A DNA stretch of 64,000 bases from Phenylobacterium sp. (GTDB lineage Bacteria; Pseudomonadota; Alphaproteobacteria; Caulobacterales; Caulobacteraceae). The notes beneath the pieces were generated by a model. That model was not told where the DNA came from, did not search any database, and was given only the letters and a program-made list of their open reading frames with translations. This document shows, in pieces, positions 39,698-50,746 of the stretch. Both the position numbers and the translations under genes were made by a program. Within the stretch, counting starts at the first letter, position 1. Each line of letters opens with the position of its first letter. Location of the stretch: assembly GCA_004799545.1 (NCBI GenBank), contig SSMU01000001.1, forward strand, positions 91,626-155,625, read 5' to 3'.

Positions 39698-39958
39698 ATG
39701 GCCCAGGTCACCATCTACACCAAGCCCTACTGTCCCTACTGCATCCGCGCGGTCTCGCTGCTGGAGAAGAAGGGCGTCGACTTCACCGAGATCGAGGCCG
39801 CCTTCGATCCCGACAAGCGCCAGGAGATGATGCAGCGCTCCGGCCGCGCCACCTTCCCGCAGATCTTCGTCGGCGACCGCCACATCGGCGGCTGCGACGA
39901 CATGATGGCCCTGGAACGCGAAGGCCGCCTCGACCCCCTGCTGCAACACGCCGCGTAG
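39698..39958 (+). CDS. grxC: glutaredoxin 3
   Basis: This 86-residue dithiol glutaredoxin reduces disulfides with glutathione. Active site CPYC is at about residues 12-15 (TKPYCPYCIRA), with cis-Pro in ATFPQIFVGD and the GSH-binding GGCDDMM. Length is typical of GrxC. It is in the comF-grxC-nitrilase-DUF1178 gene run common in Caulobacterales. Confidence 0.93.
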   Translation: MAQVTIYTKPYCPYCIRAVSLLEKKGVDFTEIEAAFDPDKRQEMMQRSGRATFPQIFVGDRHIGGCDDMMALEREGRLDPLLQHAA

Positions 39959-40118
39959 GCGAATCTTCGCCCTCGTAGCAAGCTCCGGTTGCGGGCTGCG
40001 TCAGCGCGGCGATGCGCGTCCAGGCGTTCAAACTCCCAGTTTGGTCCGCGCCGCGGTTCAGGCGTGGTCCGCAACTGCGCCCTCCCCATGAGCGCGCGCG
40101 CAGACTATCTATCTCCCC

Positions 40119-40934
40119 ATGAAGGTCGGCCTCATCCAGACCCGCACGCCCGCGTCGCAGGACGCGGCCCTGGCGCACATCCTGCCGCTGGTGCGCGAGG
40201 CGGCCGCCCAGGGCGCGACCTTCATCGCCACGCCGGAAGGCTCCAACATCCTGCAGAAGGACCGCGCCAAGCTGTTCCCGGCGCTGAAGTCGCTGGAGGA
40301 CGATCCCTTCGTCCAGGGGATGCGCGACACCGCCCGCGAGCTCGGGGTCTGGGTCCTGATCGGCTCGGCCCTGGTCAAGCGCGACGACGGCAAGTGCGCC
40401 AACCGCTCGGTGCTGATCGATCCCGAGGGCGGGATCGCCGCCACCTACGACAAGCTGCACATGTTCGACGTCGACCTACCGACCGGCGAGACGGCCCGCG
40501 AGTCCGAGAGCTACGAGCCCGGCGACCGGGCGGTCCGCGCCAGGGCGGGCGAGGCGGAACTGGGCCTGACCATCTGCTATGACCTGCGCTTCCCGGCCCT
40601 CTACCGCGCCCTGGCCCTGGCCGGCGCCGAGGTGATGACCATCCCCGCCGCCTTCACCCGGCCGACCGGCCTGGCGCACTGGGAGGTGCTGATGCGGGCG
40701 CGGGCCATCGAGACCGGCGCCTTCGTGCTGGCCCCCGCCCAGGGCGGCTTCCACGAGGACGGCCGCGGCACCTGGGGCCACACGATCGCCGTCGGGCCCT
40801 GGGGCGAGGTGCTGGGCCATCTCGACCACGACGAGCCGGGCGTCCTAGTGGTCGACCTGGATCTCGCGGCGGCCGGCAAGGCGCGGCGCGCCATCCCGGC
40901 GCTCGCCAATGCGCGGGCCTTCACCGGCCCATGA
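40119..40934 (+). CDS. carbon-nitrogen hydrolase (Nit1/omega-amidase type)
   Basis: This 271-residue nitrilase superfamily enzyme has the full triad: Glu40 (ATPEGSN), Lys112 (YDKLHMFDVDLP) and Cys153 (TICYDLRFP). Nit1-like members hydrolyse deaminated glutathione, and Nit2-like ones hydrolyse alpha-ketoglutaramate; the KLHMFDVDLP segment fits this Nit group. Its place one gene after glutaredoxin is compatible with glutathione metabolite repair. The stop overlaps the next start (ATGA). Confidence 0.9.
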   Translation: MKVGLIQTRTPASQDAALAHILPLVREAAAQGATFIATPEGSNILQKDRAKLFPALKSLEDDPFVQGMRDTARELGVWVLIGSALVKRDDGKCANRSVLIDPEGGIAATYDKLHMFDVDLPTGETARESESYEPGDRAVRARAGEAELGLTICYDLRFPALYRALALAGAEVMTIPAAFTRPTGLAHWEVLMRARAIETGAFVLAPAQGGFHEDGRGTWGHTIAVGPWGEVLGHLDHDEPGVLVVDLDLAAAGKARRAIPALANARAFTGP

Positions 40935-41359
40935 TCCGCTACGCCCTCGCCTGCGAGCACGACCACGAGTTCGAAGGCTGGTTCGGCTCGTCCGCCGACT
41001 TCGACGCCCAGGCGGCGAAGGGTCAGATCGACTGTCCGCTCTGCGCCTCCAAGGCGGTGCGCAAGCAGATCATGGCCCCGGCCGTCGCCGGTGCGAAGAA
41101 GCGCGGGCCGGCGGCTGAGCCCGGCAAGGCGCAGATGATGATGGAGGCCATGGGCCGCATCCGCCGCCACGTGGAGGCCAACTTCGACGACGTCGGCGAC
41201 ACCTTCGCCCGCGAGGCCCGCGCCATCCACGAGGGCCGCGCCGAGGACCGCGGCATCTACGGCCAGGCCTCCCCCAAGGAGGTCCGCGACCTCGTCGAAG
41301 ACGGCGTCCCCGTCGCCCCCCTGCCGCCCAAGCCCCCGGCGAAGACCGAGATCAACTAG
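40931..41359 (+). CDS. DUF1178 family protein
   Basis: This 142-residue protein begins MIRYALACEHDHEFEGWFGSS and has DCPLCASKAVRKQIMAPAV; the cysteines and histidines form a likely zinc ribbon. This is the conserved DUF1178 N-terminus, found across alphaproteobacteria next to nitrilase and grxC genes. A charged helical region follows (DEVGDTFAREARAIHEGRAEDRGIYG-like). Function is unknown. It is translationally coupled to the amidase by ATGA. Confidence 0.88.
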   Translation: MIRYALACEHDHEFEGWFGSSADFDAQAAKGQIDCPLCASKAVRKQIMAPAVAGAKKRGPAAEPGKAQMMMEAMGRIRRHVEANFDDVGDTFAREARAIHEGRAEDRGIYGQASPKEVRDLVEDGVPVAPLPPKPPAKTEIN

Positions 41360-41423
41360 GCGCTCGGCGTCCCTTCTTCCGCAGCGGGGGAAGGGCGCCT
41401 CTTGCCGCAATTCCGCCCCGCTT

Positions 41424-41443
41424 CCTTGCGCCGCAGCGCAAGG
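41424..41443 (+). terminator. hairpin after the comF-DUF1178 run
   Basis: An 8-bp perfect stem (CCTTGCGC / GCGCAAGG) with a CGCA loop lies 65 bases past the DUF1178 stop. There is no U-tract, so termination is only possible. Confidence 0.3.
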
Positions 41444-41535
41444 CGTGCGCGTCCCCGCTAAGCTAAGTCATTGGATTTATGTAACAAGCTTGACTGTAGA
41501 GTCTTGTTCTCGGAAAGCATGGGGAAGTTCAGGAT

Positions 41536-43017
41536 ATGCCGGACGCAACTGTCGCGGAGATCGTCAGCCGCTCAATCGCCTCGCCCTACGCCAATGGCAG
41601 CTACTCGGGGAACGAGGCCGTCAACCAGGTCGGCCAGACGCTCACCCTGAACCTGACCAAGGATGCGAACCTGGCGTTCAGCGCCTGCTCGGCGTCGCCG
41701 CAGTTCAACATCGTCGCCAACGAGGCGCTGAGCGAGACGATCACCAAGACCGCCAACTCGGTCACCCTGCACTTCGACCTCAGCGTCGGCGGCACGGCGG
41801 TCATCACCAGCCCCGACGGCACGACCAATCCGTTCGACGCCAACCTCTCGGTCGACGGCGACGTGACGCTGACCACCGACAAGTACGGCCACACCACCTG
41901 CACGGTCAGCTGCCACACCAACTGCTGCGGCGTGACCTCCAGCTGCGCCACCACCACCAACTGCTCCACCGGCTCCGGCTCGAGCAGCACGCCCGCCGGC
42001 GCCTTCACCCTGAGCGCCGCCAACACGGCCCTGTCGTTCGACGCGCCGGGCGCCAGCGGCTTCGCGGCCCTGGTGATCGCCAACGGCGCCGTCACCGACG
42101 CTGCGACCGGCGCCTCCGCCACCGACGCGGCCTCGGCCACCGCCGGGGCCGGCGGCCTGGTGCTGGGCGGCGGGGCGCTGGCCCTGGTGTTCGGCTCCCA
42201 CTCGGTCGACCCGGTGCAGGGCTTCTCCTTCGACGACGCCAGCGTGCTGGCGGCGATGGGCAATGCGGCCATCCAGATGATCGCCAACCCGACCTCGACG
42301 ACCATCGCCCAGGCGGTGACCCTGGCCGCCACCAACGCCGCGGCCCAGCTCGCCCTCGACGACGGCCTCGCGGGCTACAACGTGACCGCGGCCGCGCCGT
42401 CGAACCTCAGCCTCGACGCCCGCACCGACACCGGCACGCACGGCGACAACCTGACCACCGTCCGCCAGGTGCAGATCGACGGCCAGGCCCAGCCGAACGA
42501 GACCATCACCCTCTATGACGGCTCCCAGGCGGTGGCGACCGGCAAGACCGACTCCACCGGCGCCTTCCACCTGACCACCTCGGCCCTGGCCGACGGCGCC
42601 CACACCCTGAGCGCGGTGGCCACCACCGCCGACGGGACCTACAGCGCCGCCTCCGCCGCCACCCTGACGGTGCTGGTCGATGGCCGCGCCACGGCGCTCA
42701 ACGCCATCAGCGGCACGACCGGCGGAGCCGGCGACGACGTGATCACCGCCCACAACGGCCAGACCCTGACCGGCGGCGGCGGCCACGACCTGTTCGTGTT
42801 CAACACCGCCTCGGGCAAGGCGACCATCGCCGACTTCAAGGCCGGGACCGACGACATCCAGGTCGATCACAACCTCGCGGCCGACTTCACGACGGTCATG
42901 GGCGACGCCACCCAGTCCGGCGCCAACGTGGTGATCACCTTCGATCCGACCCACATCCTGACCCTGAAGAACGTCATGCTCGCGAGCCTGACGGCGGGCG
43001 ACTTCCTGTTCACGTGA
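41536..43017 (+). CDS. Ig-like/RTX-type exported protein with a cysteine cluster
   Basis: This 493-residue protein has no N-terminal signal. It has a Thr/Ser-rich N-terminal region, a cluster of six cysteines at residues 122, 126, 130, 131, 137 and 143, an Ala-rich middle, a bacterial Ig-like domain (about 300-392; DGQAQPNETITLYDGSQAVATG) and a C-terminal domain (GAGDDVITAHNGQTLTGGGGHDLFVF, then DFKAGTDDI, ending TAGDFLFT) like the C-termini of RTX-type type I secretion substrates. The D/G-rich calcium-binding repeats are few. I infer export through a type I system, whose genes are not in the window. Cysteines are rare in RTX proteins, so the cluster is odd. Confidence 0.75.
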   Translation: MPDATVAEIVSRSIASPYANGSYSGNEAVNQVGQTLTLNLTKDANLAFSACSASPQFNIVANEALSETITKTANSVTLHFDLSVGGTAVITSPDGTTNPFDANLSVDGDVTLTTDKYGHTTCTVSCHTNCCGVTSSCATTTNCSTGSGSSSTPAGAFTLSAANTALSFDAPGASGFAALVIANGAVTDAATGASATDAASATAGAGGLVLGGGALALVFGSHSVDPVQGFSFDDASVLAAMGNAAIQMIANPTSTTIAQAVTLAATNAAAQLALDDGLAGYNVTAAAPSNLSLDARTDTGTHGDNLTTVRQVQIDGQAQPNETITLYDGSQAVATGKTDSTGAFHLTTSALADGAHTLSAVATTADGTYSAASAATLTVLVDGRATALNAISGTTGGAGDDVITAHNGQTLTGGGGHDLFVFNTASGKATIADFKAGTDDIQVDHNLAADFTTVMGDATQSGANVVITFDPTHILTLKNVMLASLTAGDFLFT

Positions 43018-43054
43018 AGCCTGTCGGCGGCGCCTTGCCGAACCCTCGGCGAGG

Positions 43055-43097
43055 CGCCACCCTCGGCGCGATTGATCTGGGGGGATCGACCATGGCG
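43055..43097 (+). repeat. copy 1 of a 43-base direct repeat spanning an S9 peptidase start
   Basis: This segment matches 45061-45103 at 39 of 43 positions and ends within the ATG region of the first S9 peptidase. It shows the duplication included the upstream leader. Confidence 0.8.
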
Positions 43098-45005
43098 GGA
43101 GTTCGCCGCTTCTTCTGTACGCTTGGGGTTCTGCTGCTGGCCGGTCCGGTCTTCGCGGCGCCGCTGGAGGCTTACGGCAAGCTGCCGAGCATCGAGGACG
43201 GCTCGGTCTCGGCCAGCGGGACCCAGCTCGCCCTGGTGGTCACCAACGGCGAGGAACGGCGGGTCGCCGTCGAGGACGTCGCCACCGGCAAGGTCACCTT
43301 CGTCGGCGGCCTGGGCACGGCCAAGGTGCGCGACGTCCGCTGGGCGGGCGATCAGCACCTGATCATCACCAACAGCGTCACCACCCAGCCGAACTCCGCC
43401 GAGGTGGAGGCCGACCGCGGCGAGTACTTCTTCGCCTCCGACCTCGACCTCAAGGCCGGCAAGCTGCACAGCCTGCTGCACGACGCGGGCGAGTCGATGA
43501 ACATCATCGAGGGCCTGCCGCTGGTGCGTATGGTGGATAGCCAGCCGACCGTCTTCCTCGAGGGAATCCACTTCCTCAATTCGCAGGGCTCCGTCAGCCT
43601 GTTCCGCATCGAGGTCGCCCACGACACCAGCAAGCTGCTCTATGCCGGCGGGGCGGCCACCCGGGGCTTCGTGGTCGGCTCCGACGGCAAGCCGCTCGCC
43701 GAGGAGCGCTACGACGCCCACACCGCCCGCTGGTCGCTCCGGACCACGCGCGACGGTCTCTGGCATGAGATCGTCTCGCAGGACGACGTCATCGACCCGC
43801 CCGACGTGCTGGGCCTGGGCCGCGATGGCGAGACGCTGCTGGTCAACCTTGACGACAAGGGCTGGCGGGAGATCGGCGTCGACGGGAAGATGGGCGAGCC
43901 GATCGCCGCCGTGGACGGCCAGTCGGCGATCCACGACCCGGCCACCGGCAAGCTGATCGGGCATACCGAGCTGGTCGGCGACGAGCGCCGCGTCACCTTC
44001 TTCGATCCGGCGGACGAGCGGGCCTGGAAGGCGGTCGAGAAAGCCTTCCCGGACAACCGGCTGTCGTTGGTCGCCTGGTCGAACGACCGCACCAAGATCC
44101 TGATCACGGCGGATTCGCCAACCAAGGGCCTGGCCTACGCCCTGGTTGACCTCACCGCCCGTTCGGCCCGCTGGCTGGGCGACCAGTACCAGGGCCTCAC
44201 CGAGGCCGACATCGGTCCGGTCAAGGCGGTCAACTACAAGGCCGCCGACGGCTTCGCGCTCACCGGCTACCTCACCCTGCCGCGCGGCAAGGACCCGAAG
44301 AACCTGCCGCTGGTGGTCTTCCCGCACGGCGGCCCGGCCTCCCGCGACGAGCCGGGCTTCGACTGGTGGGCGCAGGCCATGGCCTCGCGCGGCTATGCGG
44401 TGCTGCAGGTCAACTTCCGCGGCTCGACCGGCTTCGGCTGGGACTACATGCAGGCGGGTTTCGGCCAGTGGGGCCGCAAGATGCAGACCGACCTCTCCGA
44501 CGGCGTCCGCTATCTCGCGGGGCAGGGGACCATCGATCCCAAGCGGGTGTGCATCGTCGGCGGCAGCTACGGCGGCTACGCGGCCCTGGCCGGCGCCACC
44601 CTCGACAAGGGCGTCTATCGCTGCGCCGTCTCGTTCGGCGGCGTCTCCGACCTGCGCAAGCTCATCGTCTATGACCGCAACCGCGGCGGCGGCGCCGCGG
44701 TGACCCGCTACTGGGACCGCTTCGTCGGCGCCAAGGACCTCGACGACCCGGTGCTGGCGAAATATTCGCCCCTCGCCCAGGCGGCCCAGGCCGACATCCC
44801 GATCCTGCTGATCCACGGCAAGGACGACACGGTCGTGCCCCTCGACCAGAGCACCCGGATGGCCGACGCCCTCAGGAAGGCCGGCAAGCCGGTCGAACTC
44901 ATCGTCCAGAACAACGCCGACCACTGGCTGTCGCTGGGCGCCACGCGGCTCTCCATGCTCCAGGCGACCATGGCCTTCGTCGAAAAGAACAACCCGCCGG
45001 ACTAG
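43092..45005 (+). CDS. secreted S9 (prolyl oligopeptidase) family serine peptidase, copy 1
   Basis: This 637-residue protein has a signal peptide (MAGVRRFFCTLGVLLLAGPVFAAP), a beta-propeller region (about 30-390) and a C-terminal alpha/beta hydrolase domain. The nucleophile is Ser492 in VGGSYGGYAAL; the Asp lies in HGKDDTVVPLDQS and the His in NADHWLSLG. The family cleaves peptides, often at proline or as dipeptidyl or acylaminoacyl peptidases. The next gene is a paralogue with the same leader, so this is a tandem duplication. GGGGGGA lies upstream of the start at 43092. Confidence 0.9.
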   Translation: MAGVRRFFCTLGVLLLAGPVFAAPLEAYGKLPSIEDGSVSASGTQLALVVTNGEERRVAVEDVATGKVTFVGGLGTAKVRDVRWAGDQHLIITNSVTTQPNSAEVEADRGEYFFASDLDLKAGKLHSLLHDAGESMNIIEGLPLVRMVDSQPTVFLEGIHFLNSQGSVSLFRIEVAHDTSKLLYAGGAATRGFVVGSDGKPLAEERYDAHTARWSLRTTRDGLWHEIVSQDDVIDPPDVLGLGRDGETLLVNLDDKGWREIGVDGKMGEPIAAVDGQSAIHDPATGKLIGHTELVGDERRVTFFDPADERAWKAVEKAFPDNRLSLVAWSNDRTKILITADSPTKGLAYALVDLTARSARWLGDQYQGLTEADIGPVKAVNYKAADGFALTGYLTLPRGKDPKNLPLVVFPHGGPASRDEPGFDWWAQAMASRGYAVLQVNFRGSTGFGWDYMQAGFGQWGRKMQTDLSDGVRYLAGQGTIDPKRVCIVGGSYGGYAALAGATLDKGVYRCAVSFGGVSDLRKLIVYDRNRGGGAAVTRYWDRFVGAKDLDDPVLAKYSPLAQAAQADIPILLIHGKDDTVVPLDQSTRMADALRKAGKPVELIVQNNADHWLSLGATRLSMLQATMAFVEKNNPPD

Positions 45006-45060
45006 CGGCGGAGGGCGTGAATCTGACGCGGCCCCGCCTCTTGCGGCGCGCCGTAACCCG

Positions 45061-45103
45061 CGCCACGCTCGGCGCGATTGACCTAGAGGGATCGACCATG
45101 GCG
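45061..45103 (+). repeat. copy 2 of the 43-base direct repeat spanning an S9 peptidase start
   Basis: Differs from copy 1 at four positions only (offsets 7, 22, 25 and 27). Confidence 0.8.
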
Positions 45104-47029
45104 AGCGTTCGCGGCTTACTGCTTGGCTCTGTTTTCACGTTGGCCGGCCCGCTCCTGGCCGGTCCGGCGTTCACCGCGCCGTTGGAGGCCTACAGCAAGC
45201 TGCCGAGTGTCGAGCGGGTGGCGATCTCGCCGGACGGGACGCGTCTTGCCTTGGAGATGACCGATGGCGAGAAGCGCACCATCGCCATCCAGAACCTCGC
45301 GCAGCATAAGGTTGAGCGCGTGCTGGAGGCCGGCGACGCCAAGCTACGCGGCGTGATGTGGGGCGGCCCCGACCACCTGATCGTCGTCCATTCCAAGACC
45401 ACCCAGATCGCCCAACCGGGATTCGTCACCGGCCGCGCCGAGATGCAGCAGGCCTTCGACTACAACCTCACCACGGGAACCGCCCATGGGCTGATGAACG
45501 GCGTCCCGAGCGCGATGAACCTGTTCTTCGCCCCGGCGGTGCGGACGGTGGGCGGCAAGACCTACCTGTTTGTCGAGGGCGTCTACTATCCGCAGAGCCG
45601 CGGCGTGGACACCATCTACCGGATCGATCTCGATCGCGACGCCGCGATCCTGGTCGAGCAGGGCGACAACGACACCGATGGCTTCGTCCTCGACGGCGAC
45701 GGGCGGCCGATCGCCCAGACGACCTGGAACGACGTCCAGAGGCGCTGGTCGATAAGGCTGAAGTTGAACATGGGCTGGCGTGAGGTCCGCGCCGACCAGG
45801 CGTCCATCGACAGGCCCGAACTCGTCGGCCTGGGGCGCGACGGCAAGTCGGTCCTGGTGGGCGAGAAGAAGGGCGACGGGTTCATCGTCCGCGAGCTTTC
45901 GCCCGGTGGCGCCTGGAGCGAACCGCTACCCCTTCCGGGCGCCGGATTCGGGCTGGTCTTCGACCCGGCGCGCCACAACCTGATCGGTTATACGGCCCTG
46001 GTCGGCGACGAGCCGCGCACGGTCTTCTTCGATCCCAAGGACCAGCAGGTCTGGAACCTGGTGGAGCACGCCTATCCGGGCCAACTGGTGGAGTTGGCCT
46101 CCTGGACCGAGGACCGCCAGAAGATCGTGGTTCACGTCGACTCGCCCACCGAAGGGGCGGGCTATTCGCTGATCGACCTTGGCGCGCATCACGCGGACTG
46201 GATCGCCAACGACTACGACAAGATCGGCCCGGACGACATCGCGCCGCGCAAGCCGGTCGCCTTCAAGGCCGCCGACGGGACCGAGCTCACAGGCTACCTG
46301 ACCCTGCCGCGCGGCAAGGATCCAAAGGGCCTGCCCCTGGTCGTCCTGCCGCACGGCGGTCCGCAGGCGCGCGACGAACCCGGCTTCGACTGGTTGTCCC
46401 AGGGCGTCGCCTCGCGCGGTTACGCGGTCCTGCAGGTGAACTACCGGGGTTCCGATGGCTTCGGGGAGAAGTTCATCGAGGCGGGCTACGGCCAGTGGGG
46501 CCGCAAGATGCAGACGGATCTCTCCGACGGGGTCCGCTACCTCGCCAGCCAGGGAATCATCGATCCGAAACGGGTCTGCATCTTCGGCGCCAGCTACGGC
46601 GGCTATGCGGCGCTTGCGGGACCGACACTGGATCCCGGCGTCTACCGCTGCGCAGTTTCGTACGCCGGTCCGGCCGACCTGCACGCCATGGTGACCTGGT
46701 CGCAGGACAATGCCGGCGGGGTGAGCGAGCGCTACTGGCTGCGCTTCATGGGCGCGAGGAGCCCGGGCGATGCTGCCTTGGCGGAGGTTTCGCCCGCAGC
46801 CCACGTCGACAGGGTCAACGTCCCGATGCTGCTGATCCACGGCAAGGACGACACCGTCGTCCCCTTGGAGCAAAGCTACATGATGGCCAACAATATGAAG
46901 GCGGCCGGCAAGCCGGTGGACCTGGTGGTGCTCGACTCCACCGACCACTGGCTGACCCGCGGGTCCACACGGCTCGCCATGATGCAGGCGACCATGGCCT
47001 TCCTGGAGAAGAACAACCCGCCGAACTAG
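45098..47029 (+). CDS. secreted S9 family serine peptidase, copy 2
   Basis: This 643-residue paralogue of the preceding gene has a signal peptide (MASVRGLLLGSVFTLAGPLLAGPAFT), a propeller-like region and a hydrolase domain. Ser499 sits in FGASYGGYAAL; the Asp is in HGKDDTVVPLEQS and the His in STDHWLTRG. The catalytic domains are very alike (RGSDGFGEKFIEAGYGQWGR versus RGSTGFGWDYMQAGFGQWGR), whereas the propellers differ, suggesting different substrate access. The codon use is slightly less GC-biased than copy 1. It ends directly in a large perfect hairpin. Confidence 0.9.
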   Translation: MASVRGLLLGSVFTLAGPLLAGPAFTAPLEAYSKLPSVERVAISPDGTRLALEMTDGEKRTIAIQNLAQHKVERVLEAGDAKLRGVMWGGPDHLIVVHSKTTQIAQPGFVTGRAEMQQAFDYNLTTGTAHGLMNGVPSAMNLFFAPAVRTVGGKTYLFVEGVYYPQSRGVDTIYRIDLDRDAAILVEQGDNDTDGFVLDGDGRPIAQTTWNDVQRRWSIRLKLNMGWREVRADQASIDRPELVGLGRDGKSVLVGEKKGDGFIVRELSPGGAWSEPLPLPGAGFGLVFDPARHNLIGYTALVGDEPRTVFFDPKDQQVWNLVEHAYPGQLVELASWTEDRQKIVVHVDSPTEGAGYSLIDLGAHHADWIANDYDKIGPDDIAPRKPVAFKAADGTELTGYLTLPRGKDPKGLPLVVLPHGGPQARDEPGFDWLSQGVASRGYAVLQVNYRGSDGFGEKFIEAGYGQWGRKMQTDLSDGVRYLASQGIIDPKRVCIFGASYGGYAALAGPTLDPGVYRCAVSYAGPADLHAMVTWSQDNAGGVSERYWLRFMGARSPGDAALAEVSPAAHVDRVNVPMLLIHGKDDTVVPLEQSYMMANNMKAAGKPVDLVVLDSTDHWLTRGSTRLAMMQATMAFLEKNNPPN

Positions 47030-47085
47030 CCCGCTCCTCTCCCAGCCTCTCCCTCGACGCTGCGCGTCTGGGAGAGGAGCGGGCT
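47028..47085 (+). terminator. 18-bp perfect inverted repeat after the S9 pair
   Basis: AGCCCGCTCCTCTCCCAG (47028-47045) pairs perfectly with 47068-47085 around a 22-base loop. It starts within the stop codon of copy 2. It resembles a dispersed palindromic element used as a terminator; there is no U-tract. Confidence 0.6.
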
Positions 47086-47110
47086 ACAGGCGCAAGCTAT
47101 GCGCTAGGAC

Positions 47111-47138
47111 CTTGTGTGTCCCTGATGCCACACTACAT
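47111..47138 (+). promoter_or_regulatory. candidate heat-shock (sigma-32) promoter of clpB
   Basis: CTTGTG, 14 bases, CACTACAT resembles the alphaproteobacterial RpoH pattern CTTGAA-N13-15-CCCCATAT. It lies about 70 bases upstream of the clpB start, and clpB is a classical RpoH target. Confidence 0.4.
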
Positions 47139-47205
47139 CGGGTGAGGCTGGGGTCCGCGCTTTCTCAAGGCGACCTTGGCCAATCCGCCTATCCAAGGGG
47201 ACCTG

Positions 47206-49788
<2,583 letters not shown>

Positions 49789-49792
49789 AGAG

Positions 49793-49815
49793 CCCTTCCC
49801 CATCGAGGGGAAGGG
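49793..49815 (+). terminator. hairpin terminator after clpB
   Basis: A 9-bp perfect stem (CCCTTCCCC / GGGGAAGGG) with loop ATCGA begins 5 bases after the clpB stop and is followed by TCCTTC. Confidence 0.6.
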
Positions 49816-49825
49816 TCCTTCAGCC

Positions 49826-50206
49826 CTAGTCGCAATCGCGCCGGGTATAGAGATGCCCGCGGCTGTCGTAGTCGTCGCGCAGCTTGCATTTGATGCGGTG
49901 GCCGTCGGGGGCGATCATGCCGTTCGGATCGGGGCCGAAGCGGTCGACCGGCACGCCGGGCTGGTAGACGTAGCCGCCCACCGCCGCGCCCAGCGCGGCC
50001 GCCGCGGCGGCCTGGCTGTCATAGTAGTTGGGAGCCGGGGCGTAGTAGCCCTGCGCCGGGGCGGGCGCGGGGACATAGTAGCCGTGATCATAGTATCCGG
50101 GCGCAGGCGCATAGTAGCCGTAAGGCTGAGCCTGCGATGAACTCGCGATAACGGCGCCGCCGGCGACCGTAAGGCCGATGAGGGCCGCGCCCAACATCTT
50201 GCGCAT
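49826..50206 (-). CDS. small secreted Tyr/Pro-rich protein
   Basis: This 126-residue exported protein has a signal peptide (MRKMLGAALIGLTVAGGAVIASSSQAQ), a Tyr/Pro/Ala-rich repeat (YYAPAPGYYDHGYY, QGYYAPAPNYYD) and a C-terminal part with two cysteines (KCKLRDD... RRDCD). The alanine-rich segment SQAAAAAALGAAVGGYVY may span a membrane, glycine-zipper-like. Similar short YAPAP-repeat envelope proteins occur in Caulobacterales. Function is unknown. The start at 50206 gives the signal peptide. Confidence 0.7.
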   Translation of the reverse strand: MRKMLGAALIGLTVAGGAVIASSSQAQPYGYYAPAPGYYDHGYYVPAPAPAQGYYAPAPNYYDSQAAAAAALGAAVGGYVYQPGVPVDRFGPDPNGMIAPDGHRIKCKLRDDYDSRGHLYTRRDCD

Positions 50207-50320
50207 AACAAATTTCTCCGTTCGGACATCCCTCAGGTCGTCCAAACGTCTTGAGGCCTGCGGTCGGTTCCTAAGGCCATGCTTGCTCGCGGGGGCTCTG
50301 GCCGAACCTTGCAGCACAAA

Positions 50321-50349
50321 AAGAAAAGGCCCCGGGGATGCCGGGGCCT
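50321..50349 (-). terminator. Rho-independent terminator of the small His/Trp-rich secreted protein gene
   Basis: A stem of AGGCCCCGG / CCGGGGCCT with loop GGATG is followed on the minus strand by a U-rich run (AAGAAAA on plus). It lies 19 bases past the stop at 50368. Confidence 0.75.
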
Positions 50350-50367
50350 CTCCAACACGGACTGAAA

Positions 50368-50643
50368 TCAGTCGCTGCAGACGACCCAGTGCCCGTGATC
50401 CCAGTAGCGGTCGCGATGCCAGTCGTAGCGTTCGCGCGCCATGCAGGTGTGCACGTGGGCGTAATACAGGTTCTCGCGATGGCGCCAGTGGCGGGCCACG
50501 GCGGCCGGCGGCGGGCCGGGTTGTGCGCCCCAGGTCGGATCCCAGTGGCCCCAGCGCTCGACGACGACGGGTTGGGCCGTGGCCGCGCCGGCGACGCCGA
50601 CGAGGCTGGCGGCGGCCAGCCCGGCTAAGATCAGTTTGCGCAT
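50368..50643 (-). CDS. small secreted Trp/His/Tyr-rich protein
   Basis: This 91-residue protein has a signal peptide (MRKLILAGLAAASLVGVAGAATA) and a mature part very rich in Trp, His, Arg and Tyr (VERWGHWDPTW, RHWRHRENLYYAHVHTC, RDRYWDHGHWVVC). Two cysteines could form one disulfide. Clustered His residues suggest metal binding, which is speculative. Unknown family; similar short proteins occur in Caulobacterales. It is monocistronic with a clear terminator. Confidence 0.68.
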   Translation of the reverse strand: MRKLILAGLAAASLVGVAGAATAQPVVVERWGHWDPTWGAQPGPPPAAVARHWRHRENLYYAHVHTCMARERYDWHRDRYWDHGHWVVCSD

Positions 50644-50746
50644 GCGGTAGTGCTCCTTCGTTTGGGAATTTCTCCCATCGAAGCGAAACGCCGGGCGGAG
50701 CGGTTTGGTTCGCAGGCTGAGCCTTGGCGCGGGGGCCGCGCGGGGT

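Noticed and set aside
39999..40118. Small inverted repeats (for example CAAACT-CCC-AGTTTG) before the nitrilase gene
   Set aside because: Arms are only 6 bp and such dyads are expected by chance at this length.
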